Assembly: GCA_011799875.1 (NCBI GenBank)
Contig: CM022299.1
Span: 209,876,070 to 209,940,069 of the forward strand
DNA length: 64,000 nt
Reading direction: 5' to 3'
Source of the DNA: Thinopyrum elongatum
Lineage: Eukaryota > Streptophyta > Magnoliopsida > Poales > Poaceae
The stretch's first letter is position 1. Every line of letters begins with the position of its first letter. This document shows, piece after piece, positions 1 to 10,650 of the stretch. A program made the translations under genes and the position numbers. The notes beneath the pieces were generated by a model. It ran no database searches, was not told where the DNA came from, and worked only from the letters and a program-made list of their open reading frames with translations.

Positions 1-522
1 TTGTGAACTAATTCTTTATTTATATTGGTGTAATATCTAATTTATTCCAACTTCTCCATGGTTCATACCCCCCGATACTACCCATAGATTCATCAAAATA
101 AGCAAACAACACATAGAAAACAGAATCTGACAAAAACAGAACAGTCTGTAGTAATCTGAAATTTTCGTATACTTATGTAACTCCAAAAATTCTGAAAAAT
201 TAGGAAAGCCTGGGAAATTTGTATATAAATCTTGTATAAAAAATTAAGATCAAAATCACGTTTCTGTGATTTACTGAATTTTCAGCAATGAGCGCAAAAG
301 TTTCTGTTTTTCAGCAAGATCAAATCAACTATCACCGTAGACCATCCCAAAGGTCTTGCTTGGCTCAAACACTAATCAAAACACCAAAACACAATTACTA
401 CAGAGGTAATAATGTGTATTTATTGAAAAACAGAACCAAAATCAAAAAACATAAAAAAAAATTGGGTTGCCTCCCAACAAGCGTTATTGTTTAACGCCCC
501 TAGCTAGGCAGAAAACATAGAT
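1..522. other. Non-coding part of element A
   Basis: AT-rich sequence downstream of the gag/protease ORF of element A. I see no convincing coding frame. A purine-rich stretch near 440-460 is followed by gggttgcctcccaacaagcg at 464-483, a motif I recall at this position in related Triticeae Gypsy elements. The small open frame at 288-494 has no recognisable domain. Confidence 0.6.
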
Positions 523-1662
523 CTAGGTATTGTCATCTTTGGTATGCAAACCATAAGTAGCCCTCATAATAGATTCATATGGAAACTTAATTTTATTTCT
601 TGGGAAGTGTTCCATGCCCTTCCTTAACAGAAATTGAAATCTAATGTTTCCTTCTTTCATATCAATAATTGCACCAATCATTCTAAGGAAAGGTCTACCA
701 AGAATAATAGGGCATGTAGGATTGCAATCTATATCAAGCACAATAAAATCTACGGGCACATAATTCCTATTTGCAATAATAAGAACATCATTAATCCTTC
801 CCATAGGTTTCTTAATAGTGGAATCCGCTAGATGCAAATTTAAAGAACAATCATCAAATTCACGGAAACCTAGCACATCACATAAAGTTTTTGGAATCGT
901 GGAAACGCTAGCACCCAAATCACACAAAGCATGGCACTCATAATCTTTAATTTTAATCTTAATAGTAGGTTCCCACTCATCATAAAGCTTTCTAGGGATA
1001 GAAACTTCCAACTCAGGTTTTTCTTTAAAAGATTTCATCATAGCATCAACGATATGTTTAGTAAAAGCTTTATTTTGATTGTAAGCACGAGAAGAATTTA
1101 ACATGGATTGCAACAAGGAAATACAATCTATCAAAGAGCAATTATCATAATTAAAGTCCTTGAAATCCAAAAGAGTGGGTTCATCGCTACTTAAAGTTTT
1201 GACCTCTCCAATCCCACTTTTATCAATTTTTGCATTAAGATCTTTAAACTCCGAATCATTGGGATACCTTCTAGCTAAAGTTGAATCTTATCCAGTCCCA
1301 TCCTTATTAAGATTTATATTAGAAAACAAAGATTCAATAGGAGTCACACCAATCACTTTAAGATCTTCATCATTATTCAAAGACTCCGGTTTAGCAGCCA
1401 TCTTGTTTACCAAGGTAGTTTGTTTATCAGAAATTTGGCCTACTAAATTTTCAAGATGAGCAAATTGAGATTTAAGACCATAAAATTCCTTAGTAACATC
1501 ATCAAGCTCTTTATTAATATACTCCATCATAGTTTTTTGTTCTTTAAGCTCGTTCCTAAAGAAACTATTATGCTCAAATTGTAAAGACATGAAGCTTTTA
1601 GCATTATTTTCAATCTCTTCTAACTTCCTATAATAAGGATCAAAGCTTTTGGGTTGAGCCAT
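523..1662 (-). pseudogene. Gag-like coiled coil plus retropepsin ORF of element A
   Basis: One reading frame runs from ATG at 1662 (MAQPKSF) to a TAG at 523, broken once by TAA at 1288-1290. The first ~125 residues are charged and heptad-like (LEEIENNAKSF, ELKEQKTMMEYINKELDDV), suggesting a coiled-coil Gag remnant; no zinc knuckle is seen. Residues from about position 1000 down are a retroviral-type aspartic protease: ALCDLGASVSTIP with the catalytic Asp near 921, later a PIILGRPFLR motif that closes the fold. The active site reads DLGAS, not the usual D-S/T-G-A, as in elements C and E. The frame ends right after the protease. The single stop makes it a pseudogene, otherwise well preserved. 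Alternatively the ATG lies further upstream, but position 1662 is the first in-frame ATG giving a normal N-terminus. Confidence 0.75.
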
Positions 1663-1871
1663 ATGGGCAAACAAGCAGTCTAGCACTTGAGCAAACAAAA
1701 AGCAAATGAAAAAGACGAACGAAAGAAGGGTGAATAAAATGGCAAATCTTTTTGTGTTTTTCTGAAAATGTTTTAGAAGTGGGGGAGAGGAAAACGAGAG
1801 GCAAATGGCAAATAATGTAATGCAAGAGATTAGAATTTATGGTGGGTACTTGGTAGGCTTGATGTAGAACC

Positions 1872-1889
1872 TCCCCAGCAATGGCGCTA
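1872..1889 (-). other. Primer-binding site of element A (tRNA-Asp type)
   Basis: On the minus strand, about 11 bases after the LTR end, the sequence reads TAGCGCCATTGCTGGGGA. It differs at three positions from TGGCGCCGTTGCCGGGGA, the complement of the plant tRNA-Asp 3' end as I recall it. Its place directly inside the 5' LTR fits a minus-strand primer site. Confidence 0.7.
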
Positions 1890-1900
1890 GAAATTCTTCC

Positions 1901-3482
1901 TGCTACTTCTTGAGCTTGCGTTGATTTTTCCCTTGAAGAGGAAAGGGTGATGCAGCAAAGTAGAGATAAGTATTTCTCTCAGTTAAGAACCAAGGTATCA
2001 ATCCAGTAGGAGGCACAAGCAAGTCTCCAATGTATGCACTTGCACAAACTAACAAACACTTGCACTCAACACGAAAAAGGGGTTGTAATTCCCTTCACGG
2101 TCTCGAACAAGAGCGAGATCTAATAGAGATAGGTATAAAAGATTACTAAAATGTAAAACAAAGTAAAAACAAATAAATTGCAGCAAGTTATTTTTGGTTT
2201 TTTGGTTTATAGATCTGAAAATATATGATGGAAAATAGACCCGGGGGCCACAGGTTTCACTAGAGGCTTCTCTCTTGAAAGAAAATAATACGGTGGGTGA
2301 ACAAATTACTGTCGAGCAATTGATAGAAAAGCGCAAAGTTATGACAATATCCAAGGCAATGATTATGAATATAGGCATCATGTCCGTGTCAAGTAGACCG
2401 AAATGATTCTGCATCTACTACTATTACTCCACACATCGACCGACTCATGCCTGCATCTAGAGTATTAAGTTCATAAGAACAGAGCAACGCTTTAAGTAAG
2501 ATGACATGATGTAGAGGGATAAACTCAAGCAATATGATGAAAACCCCATCTTTTTACGCTTGATGGCAACAATACAATACGTGGCTCGCTACCCCTACTA
2601 TATCACTGGGTGAGGACACCACAAGATTGAACCCAAAACTAAGCACCTCTCCCATTGCAAGAAAAACCAATCTAGTTGGCCAAACCAAACAGATAATTCG
2701 AAGAGAAATACAAAGATATTAAATCATGCATAAAAGAGTTCAGAGAAGACTCAAATAATATTCATAGATAATCTGATCATAAATCCACAATTCATCGGAT
2801 CTCGACAAACACACCGCAAAAGAATATTACATCGGATAGATCTCCAAGAACATCGAGGAGAACATTGTATTGAAGATCAAAGAGAGAGAAGAAGCCATCT
2901 AGCTACTAGCTATGGACCCGTAGGTCTGTGGTAAACTACTCACGCTTCATCGGAAGGGCAGCAAGGTTGATGTAGAGGCCCTTCGTGATCGAATCCCCCT
3001 CCGGCAGGGTGCCGGAAAAGGCCCCAAGATGGGATCTCACGGGAACAAAGGCTTGCGTCGGAGGAAAAGTATTTTGGTGGACGCTTCTATTGGTTTGGGA
3101 ATATTTGGGAATTTATAGCACAAGAATTAGGGTTGGAGGACTCCTGAGGGGCCCACAAGCCAGGGAGGCGCCCCCCTAGGGCGCGGCCTGAGGGCTTGTG
3201 GTGCCCTTGGGACTCTTCTGGCCCCCTCTCCAATCTCCGTGGATGTCTTCTGGTCCAAGAAGAATCATCGTAAAGTTTTATTCCGTTTGGACTCCGTTTG
3301 ATATTCTTTTTCTGTAAAACTCAAAAACAAGGGAAAAACAGAAAGTGGCACTAGGCTCTAGGTTAATAAATTAGTCCAAAAAATAATATAAAATAGCATA
3401 TTAATGCATATAAAACATCCAAAACAGATAATATAATAGCATGGAACAATAAAAAAATTATAGATATGTTGGAGACGTATCA
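1901..3482 (-). repeat. 5' LTR of element A
   Basis: A 1582-bp LTR on the minus strand, starting TGATACGTCTCCAAC at 3482 and ending in GCA at 1901, next to the primer-binding site. The second LTR lies outside the window, so the 3' boundary rests on the primer site and remembered relatives. It contains a TATA-like box and no credible coding region. Confidence 0.8.
3111..3117 (-). promoter_or_regulatory. TATA-like box in LTR A
   Basis: TATAAAT on the minus strand, about 365 bases into the LTR, upstream of a stretch containing the AACCCTAATT-like sequence common just after the start site in Triticeae LTRs. Placement fits the U3/R boundary, but the transcript start is not visible. Confidence 0.45.
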
Positions 3483-4085
3483 GACACTTCACCATGATTT
3501 GGGCCTAGGGGAAGGCATTGGGAAGTAGCAAGCAAATGATGGGTTGATAGAGTGACAGAAGCTTAAACCCCAGTTTATGTGTTGCTTCGTAAGTGCCTGA
3601 TTTGGATCCACATGTTTAATGCTATGGTTAGATTTATCTTAATTCTTCTTTCATAGTTGCGGATGCTTGCGAGAGGGGTTAATCATAAGTGGGAGGCTTG
3701 TCCAAGTAAGGACAGCACCCAAGCACCGGTCCACCCACATATCAAACTATCAAAGTAACGAACTCGAATCATATGAGCATGATGAAAACTAACTTGATGA
3801 TAATTCTCATGTGTCCTCGGGAGCGCTTTGCTTTATATAAGAGTTCGTCTAGCCTTGTCCTTTGCTATAAAAAGGATTGGGCCATCTTGCTGCACTTTCT
3901 CTACACTTGTTACTTGTTACCCGTTACCAATTATCTTGCTAACAAACTATCTATTACCGACAATTTCAGTGCATGTAGAGAATACCTTGCTGAAAACCAC
4001 TTGTCATTTCCTTCTGCTCCTTGTTGGGTTCGACACTCTTACTTATCGAAAGGACTATGATTGATCCCCTATACTTGTCGGTCAT
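3483..4085 (+). repeat. LTR fragment B, plus orientation
   Basis: The 3' part of an LTR on the plus strand, ending ctatacttgtcggtcat near 4085. It aligns over its length with the reverse complement of 9102-9637 at roughly 85-90% by eye, so both are the same LTR family in opposite orientation. Its start is cut at 3482 by element A. A TATA box, TATAAAAAGG, lies at 3866-3875; the copy in LTR C has decayed to a TACAAAAAG-like sequence. B abuts the 3' untranslated region of element C where C's own 3' LTR, in minus orientation, would be expected. Confidence 0.75.
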
Positions 4086-4300
4086 AAAAAATGGAGTTGG
4101 GAAAGTCCACGAGGGGGCCACAAGCCTGGGAGGCGCGCCCAGGGGGGTAGGGCGCGCCCCTCAGGCTTGTCGCTCGTCTTTGCACTTTTCGGACTATTTA
4201 TTATTTTCCTAATTTTTAAAATATTCCAAAATGGACAGAAAGAACTTTTATGGAACTTATGGAGTCGGTTTACTTATCGTACCACGTAGCTACCCCCTTT

Positions 4301-7300
4301 TCAGGGCTCTGGAGCGTTCCAGAAGGTTTCCCTTATGTGCTCCTCCGGTGTCATAGTTTGGATAATATTAGTTTCAACATTAATGGGCATACCTGAGATA
4401 TAATGTTTAATTCTTTGCCTATTAACCACCTTCAACATTATTTATCTTGATAGCTCCGGAACGATAAACTTCTTCAACTATATATGGTCCTTCCAATTTA
4501 GAGAGAAGCTTTCCAGCAAAGAATCTTAAACGGGAGTTGTATAATAAAACTCGATCTCCTATTTTGAATTCCCATTTTTGGATTCTTCTATCCTACCATA
4601 TTTTAACCTTTTCCTTAAATAACTTAGCATTTTCATAAGCTTGTGTCCTCCATTCATCTAAAGAACTAATATCAAATAACCTCTTTTCACCAGCAAGTTT
4701 GAAATCATAGTTAAGTTCTTTAATCGCCCAATATGCTTTATGTTCTAACTCAAGAGCTAAATGACATGCCTTTCCATAAACCATTTTATATGGAGACATA
4801 CACATAGGATTTTTATGAGCAGTTATGTATGCCCACAATGCATCATCAAGTTTCTTAGACCAATTCTTTCTAGATCTATTAACGGTATTTTGCAAAATTA
4901 ACTTTATTTCTCTATAGCTCAATTCAACTTGACCACTAGACTGAGGATGATAAGGTGATGCAATTCTTGGTTAACATCATATTTAGCAAGGTGTTTACGG
5001 AATGCACCATGAATAAAATGTGAACCACCATCAGTCATTAAGTATCTAGGGACTCCAAACCTCGGGAAAATAACTTCTTTAAGCATTTTAATAGAAGTGT
5101 TGTGATCAGCACTACTAGCTGGAATAACTTCTACCCACTTAGTAACATAATCAATATCAACTAGAATATGAGTATACCCATTAGAGGAAGGAAAAGGTCA
5201 CATATAATCAAATCTCCAAACATCAAATGGTTCAATAACAAGTGAATAATTCATAGGTATTTCCTGATGTCTACTAAGATTACCAATTCTTTCACATTCA
5301 TCACATGATAAGACAAACTTACGTGCATCCTTGAAGAGAGTAGGCCAATAAAAACCAGATTGTAATTCCTTATGTGTCCTGTCTCCAGCATGGTGTCCTC
5401 CATATGCCTCGGAATGACACTTCCGTAGGATTTGTTCCTGTTCATGCTTAGGTACACAACGTCTAATAATACCATCTACTCCTTCTTTATAAAGATGTGG
5501 GTCATCCCAGAAGTAATGTCTTAAATCAAAGAAAAACTTTTCCTTTTGTTGGTATGTGAAACTAGGTGGTATATATTTAGCAACATTGTAATTAGCATAG
5601 TCTGCATGCCAAGGAGTATTATGAGAAGCATTTATAATAGCTAATTTTTCATCAGGAAAACTATCATCAATAAGAAGTGGGTCATCAAGAACATTTTCTA
5701 TTCGAGACAAACTATCAGCTGCGGGATTCTCAGCTCCCTTTCTATCAATAATATGAAGGTTAAATTCTTGTAGCAAAAGACCTCACCTAATGAGTCTAGG
5801 TTTAGCATCTTTTGTTTCCAAAAGATATTTAATAGCAGCATGATCGGTGTGAACAATTACTTTAGAATCAACAATGTAAGATCTGAATTTGTCACATGCA
5901 AACACAACTGCTAAAAATTCTTTCTTAGTAGTAGCATAATTTCTTTGAGCACTCTCTAGAGTTTTACTAGCATAATGGATAACACTTAATTTCTTATCAA
6001 CTCTTTGTCCTAGAATAGCACCAATAGCATAATCAATAGCATCACACATAATTTCAAAAGGCAAGTTCCAATTAGGTGGTTGAACAATAGGTGCAGAAGT
6101 TAAGGCTTTCCTAAGTGTTTCAAAGGCTTCTACACAATCATCATAAAAAATAAATGGAATATCTTTCTGCAAAAGATTAGTAAGAGGCCTAGAAATTTTA
6201 GAGAAGTCTTTAATGAACCTCCTTTAGAAACCAGCATGACCAAGGAAACTTCTTATACCTTTAATATCTTTAGGACATGGCATTTTCTCAATTGCATCAA
6301 CTTTAGCTTTATCTACTTCAATACCTCGTTCAGAAATTTTATGCCCCAAGACAATACCTTCATTTACCATAAAGTGGCACTTCTCCCAATTCACGACAAG
6401 ATTAGTTTGTTCACATCTTTTCAAAACTCGATCAAGGTTGCTTAAGCAATCATCAAAAGAAGTCCCGTAAACGAAAAAATCATCCATGAAAACCTCAACA
6501 ATCTTTTCACAAAAATCAGAGAATATAGCAGTCATACATCTTTGAAAAGTAGCGGGTGCATTGCATAAACCGAAAGGCATACGTCTATATGCATACAAAA
6601 GGACAAGTAAAAGTAGTTTTCTTTTGATCTTCTTATGATACAGGTATTTGAGAGAAACCAGAGTATCCATCCAGGAAACAAAAGTGTGTATGCTTAGACA
6701 ATCTTTCTAACATCTGGTCAATAAAAGGTAAGGGGTGATGATCTTTTCTAGTAGCTTTGTTTAATTTTCTAAAATCAATTACCATCCTATAACCAGATAT
6801 AATTCTTTATCGGATAAGCTCATTTTTATCATTAGGAACAACGGCAATGCCTTCTTTGTTAGCAACACAATGAACATGGCTTACCCATCTACTATCAGCT
6901 ATGGAATAGATTATACCTGCTTCCAAAAGCTATAATATTTTAGTTCTTACCACATCCTTCATCCTAGGATTTAATTGTCGTTGATGATCAACAACTTGTT
7001 TAGCATCAGGCTCCATATTAATCTTGTGCTGACATAGAGTGGGACTAATGCCCTTAAGATCATCGAGAGTATATCCAATAGCGGCACGGTGCTTCCTCGG
7101 AGTTTTAAGTAATCTCTTTTCTTCATGCTCTGAAAGGTTAGCACTAATAATAACATGATATATTTTCTTTTCATCAAGATAAGCATATTTCAATGTATCA
7201 GGAAATTGTTTCAATTCAAACACGGGATCAACTTTAGGTGGAGGAGGACCTCCCAGAATTTCAATAGGGAAATTATGTTTCAGGATAGGTGGTTGATCAA

Positions 7301-8098
7301 AGAACATCTTATCTATTTCATTTCTTTTGTTCATATACATATCATTTTCATAGTCTAACAAATATTGTTCTAACGGATCAGTAGGAGGTATGGCAATAGA
7401 AGCAAGACCAATAATTTCATCCTTACTAGGCAATTCTTTATCACGAGTTTGACCACGAAACTTAGAGAAATTAAACTCATGAGATACATCACCAAAGTTG
7501 ATGCTATCAGTTTCTTTAGCGCAATCTATCTTAGCAGTAACGATGTTCAAGAAAGGTCTACCAAATATAATGGGACAAAAATCATCTTGTGGAGAACCAA
7601 GAACTAGGAAATCAGTAGGGTATTTTATTTTTCCACACAAGACTTCAATATCTCTAACAATCCCAAGCGGTGAAATAGTATCTCTGTTCGCAAGCTTAAT
7701 AGTAACATCAATATCTTCTATCTCAACAGGTGCAATATCATTCATAATCTCTTGATATAAGGTAAATGGAATAGATCGCACACTAGCACCCAAATCACAT
7801 AAGCCATGATAACAATGATCTCCTATTTTAACTGAGACAACAGGCATGCCAACAACAGGCTTATTCTTATCTTTAGGATCAGGTTTAGCAATTCTAGTAC
7901 TTCATCACATAAGTAAATAACATGCCCATCAATATTATCAACCAAGAGATCCTTAACCATAGCAACATTGGGTTCAACTTTAATTTGTTCAGAGGGTCTA
8001 GGTGCTCTAATATTACTTTTGTTAACCACAATTGAAACTTTAGCATGTTCCTTTATCCTAACAAGAAAAGGTGGTTTCTCAATATAAGCAGTAGGCAC
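4301..8098 (-). pseudogene. Pol polyprotein of element C (protease, RT, RNase H, integrase)
   Basis: Successive minus-strand blocks form one decayed pol. The protease has CDLGASVRSIP (catalytic Asp near 7796) and IIFGRPFL. The RT fingers lie near 6930-6700, and the palm carries RRMPFGLCNAPATFQRCM and FMDD at about 6479-6490. The RNase H (about 6110-5790) shows [13 protein letters not shown] and [11 protein letters not shown]. The integrase (about 5480-4590) has an HHCC region with H-H and CDEC, a core Asp in RFDYM, TDGGSHF, and a Glu in GQVELSYREIK. The frame ends near 4301 with a conserved-looking tail (FWNAPEP). In-frame stops occur near 6930, 6225, 5783, 5198 and 4593, with frame changes around 6600-6670 and 5000. 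Catalytic residues remain although the frame is destroyed. Confidence 0.85.
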
Positions 8099-8169
8099 AA
8101 CTGGATCAACATTGTAAATGATAGTTTCATCTTTAACTATAACGGCTTCCTCAATCTTTGGGGATGATA

Positions 8170-8995
8170 TTTAAACCACTTATACTTAGGGAGATCAACA
8201 TGAGTACCAAATGATTCACAAAAGGAGGCTACTATCTTAGACTCAAGTCCATGTTTAGTGCTAAACTTATGAAAAACATCGGTATCCATAAAAGATTTAA
8301 CACAATCAAACTTAATTATTATAACTGACTCTTTACCTTTATCGAGTTCCCAATCTTCAGATTTGCGTTTAATTCTTTCCAGAAGATCCCATTTGAATTC
8401 AATAGTTTACTTCATAAAGGAACCAGTCGAAGAAGAATCAAGCCTGGTTCGATCATCATGAGAAAGCCGAGCATAAAAATTCTGTAATATAATTTCTCTT
8501 GAGAGCTCATGATTGGGGCCTGTGTACATCATGTGCTTAAGCCTCCCCCAAGCTTGAGCGATGCTTTCTCCTTCATGAGGCCAAAAATTATATATATAAT
8601 TCTGATCATGATGAACCAGATGCATAGGATAAAACTTTTGATGAAATTCCAATTTCAATCGGTTCCAATCCCAAGCTCCAATATCATCACATAGGTTGTA
8701 CCATGGCAATGCCTTTCCCTTCAAAGATAAAGGGGAAAACATTCTTCTTAAATTCATCTCTGGGTAGACCTAGAATCTTAAATAATCCACAAACTTCATC
8801 CACATAGATTAGGTGCATATTAGGATATATTGTTCCATCTCCTGCATAAGGATTAGCTAGCAGTTTATCTATCATAACCGAAGGAATCTCATAAGAAATA
8901 TTTTCAGTAGGTGCAGTAGGTTGAGGACCAACTCTTTGTGCTTGTGGTTGAGGTGAAGATACCCCGAACAAACCCCTCAAAGGATTGTCTTCCAT
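8170..8995 (-). pseudogene. Gag of element C
   Basis: Gag begins at ATG 8995 (MEDNPLRGLFG), about 80 bases inside the primer site. A capsid-like retrotrans_gag region follows: DEFKKNVFPF, then LKGKALPWYNL, WDWNRLKLEFHQKFYP, GESIAQAWGRLKHM, and LSREIILQNFYARL. A frame change near 8725 joins the N-terminal part to the capsid block, and a stop lies at 8407. Downstream residues to about 8170 remain open in the same frame (WDLLERIKRKSEDWEL, KYKWFKYHP). No clear zinc knuckle is visible. The homology is to plant Gypsy Gag; the damage makes it non-functional. Confidence 0.75.
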
Positions 8996-9072
8996 AGTAA
9001 CAAGTGACAGTAAATTTCAGCACGTAATATAAATGTTTCCTTACCAAATTCCACTTATCAAAGGCGCTTCAC

Positions 9073-9090
9073 TCCCCGGCAATGGCGCCA
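9073..9090 (-). other. Primer-binding site of element C (tRNA-Asp type)
   Basis: Minus strand TGGCGCCATTGCCGGGGA, one mismatch from the complement of the plant tRNA-Asp 3' end as I recall it. It lies 11 bases inside the 5' LTR end at 9102. Confidence 0.8.
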
Positions 9091-9101
9091 GCAAAGAGTC
9101 T

Positions 9102-9637
9102 TGATAACCCACAAGTATAGGGGATCAATTGTAGTCCTTTTGATAAGTAAGAGTATCGAACCCAACAAGGAGCAAAAGGAAATGACAAGCGGTTTTCAGC
9201 GAGTTATTTTCTGCAAGCACTGAAATTGTCGGTAATAAATAGTTTGATAGCAAGGTAATGTGTAACGAGCAATAAGTAGTAACAGTAACAAAGGTGCAGC
9301 AACATAGCCCAATCCTTTTTGTATCAAAGGACAGGCTGGAACGATCTCTTATAATAAGCAAAGCGTTCTTGAGGACACACAGGAATTTCATCTAGTCACT
9401 TTCATCATGTTTGTTTGATTCGTGTTCATTACTTTGATAATTTGATATGTGGGTGGACTGGTGCTTGGGTGTTGTTCTTACTTGAACAAACCTCCCACTT
9501 ATGATTACCCCCTCTCGCAAGCATCTGCAACTATGAAAGAAGAAGTAAGATAAATCTAACCATAACATGAAACATATGGATCCAAATCAGCCCCTTACGG
9601 AATAACGCATCAACTAGGGTTTAAGCTTTTGTCACTC
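9102..9637 (-). repeat. Partial 5' LTR of element C
   Basis: The 3' 536 bases of an LTR on the minus strand, ending CTTGTGGGTTATCA at 9102. The upstream part is missing because the LINE tail begins at about 9638. It is the inverted homologue of fragment B (3483-4085), sharing landmarks such as GACAATTTCAGTGC and CTTGTCATTTCCTT. Confidence 0.8.
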
Positions 9638-10650
9638 TTTTTTTAGAGAAAAGGCCGAGGCCCAACTTTAAATTAATAAAGCCACCAAGCAATGAGAGTC
9701 ACAACCAATCCAACCACACAGCAACAGTATCAACCTACGAGCAAAAGAGAACGGCCACAACCGGCAATAAGGCACGCAGACCCAAGAATAACTCAAAAGG
9801 ACAGTTTAACTGGGGGAAGGCACTTTAAAAGGAAGCAACAACAGCTATGATACCCTGGCTCAATCCCTGCCAGAGAGAGAGAGATAGCAGTTGCACGCAC
9901 GCGGTCGATGAGGGTCTCCAATGCCGCCTTGTCATCCTCCTTAATCAGAGATTTCCACTGCTGCAAAAACATCAATAATTTGAAGATAACATTAGCTGCC
10001 GAGCTAGGGAACACCTTTTCAATAGTAAACTTTTTTCTGGTAGTCCACAGGGTCCAGCACATGTCCGAGAAACCAAACCAGAAGAGCCTCTTGGTCAAGC
10101 CCGACAGATTAGCCATAAGGAGGCGAAGGGCAGAGAAATTAGCAGGAGCCCAGGAGATGCCCAACTAGTCCATGAGACAGCTCTAGAGCAATGAGGCCAA
10201 CGGGCAACAGAAGAGGATGTGATTAGTGTCCTCAAAACTCCCGTAGAGAGAGCAAAGATCAGAGCCCGTCCCATGCCACTTCTTAATCTGATCGGCGGTA
10301 GGTAAACGGCCCCTCATAGCCTGCCACATAAAATTTTTGATCTTCGGGGGCACACGAGAGGACCAAATGGGCTTGAACTTAGACAGCTTAGGACTAGTCG
10401 ACAGAACATGATAGCAAGACTTAACAGAAAAATGGCCAGAGGTAGAATGAGCCAGGAAACCTCATCCCGAGCCCCCGAGAGCATGGGGAAGAGGGCAGCA
10501 AGATGCTGCCAGTCCTCCAAGTCTTCGGGAGACAGGATCCGACGAAAGCCCAGATCCCAACCATCGGCCGCGAGCTCCGCGACGGAGACAAAAGGTGACG
10601 AAACAAAAGAAAAAAGCACAGGAAAAGAAAATGCAAGAGGGCCATCCTCT
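9638..10650 (-). mobile_element. LINE, 3' part (ORF2 C-terminus, 3' UTR, A tail)
   Basis: The 3' segment of a minus-strand LINE whose 5' part is at 24712-27766. The tail is a run of seven T on the plus strand at 9638-9644, preceded on the minus strand by a 3' UTR ending AATTTAAAGTTGGGCC, typical of grass LINEs. The C-terminal coding region (about 10650-9793) has several frames. It begins with a Ser/Pro-rich stretch, then shows the zf-RVT region (ADQIKKWHGTG-like, then FWFGFSDMCWTLWTTRKKF) and the usual closing block FLQQWKSLI..DDKAALETLIDRVRA. Reading across the 14-kb insertion, the frame just left of 10650 continues the one just right of 24711 once a single target-site copy is kept. Confidence 0.85.
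10646..10650. repeat. Left target-site duplication of the chromovirus (CCTCT)
   Basis: The five bases left of the element are cctct; the five right of it at 24712-24716 are cccct. They match at 4 of 5 positions, as expected for a 5-bp Gypsy TSD with one later substitution. Keeping the right copy restores an uninterrupted LINE frame. Confidence 0.8.

Larger units (their letters stand above)
1..3482 (-). mobile_element. Gypsy LTR retrotransposon A, cut by the left window edge
   Basis: Minus-strand Ty3/Gypsy element read from its 5' LTR (1901-3482) through a primer-binding site (1872-1889), a leader and a gag/protease ORF (1662 to 523) into non-coding sequence at the window edge. No reverse transcriptase, RNase H or integrase is seen, although a downstream pol would lie outside the window. 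A short ORF that stops after the protease, followed by non-coding DNA, is the layout I recall for non-autonomous Athila-type elements of Triticeae such as Sabrina; that name is tentative. The right boundary is the LTR start at 3482, which abuts LTR fragment B, so A appears inserted into B. The matching left TSD is outside the window. Confidence 0.85.
4086..9637 (-). mobile_element. Gypsy LTR retrotransposon C, Athila-like, degenerate
   Basis: Minus-strand Ty3/Gypsy element with a partial 5' LTR (9102-9637), a tRNA-Asp-type primer site, gag (about 8995-8170) and pol (about 8098-4301) in the order protease, RT, RNase H, integrase. The untranslated 3' part runs from 4300 to about 4086 and includes a GC-rich stretch with a partial palindrome of GGCGCGCC type. 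No minus-strand 3' LTR follows; LTR fragment B in opposite orientation is found instead. The 5' LTR is cut at about 9637 by the LINE tail. Domain order, DLGAS protease and the primer suggest an Athila-type lineage. Many stops and frame changes show it is inactive. Confidence 0.85.

Noticed and set aside
2049..2414. 121-codon minus-strand open frame
   Set aside because: It is inside LTR A, Phe/Leu/Ser-rich, with no homology I can recognise.
3773..4064. Two overlapping small plus-strand open frames
   Set aside because: They lie in LTR fragment B, whose inverted copy at 9102-9637 does not keep the frames.
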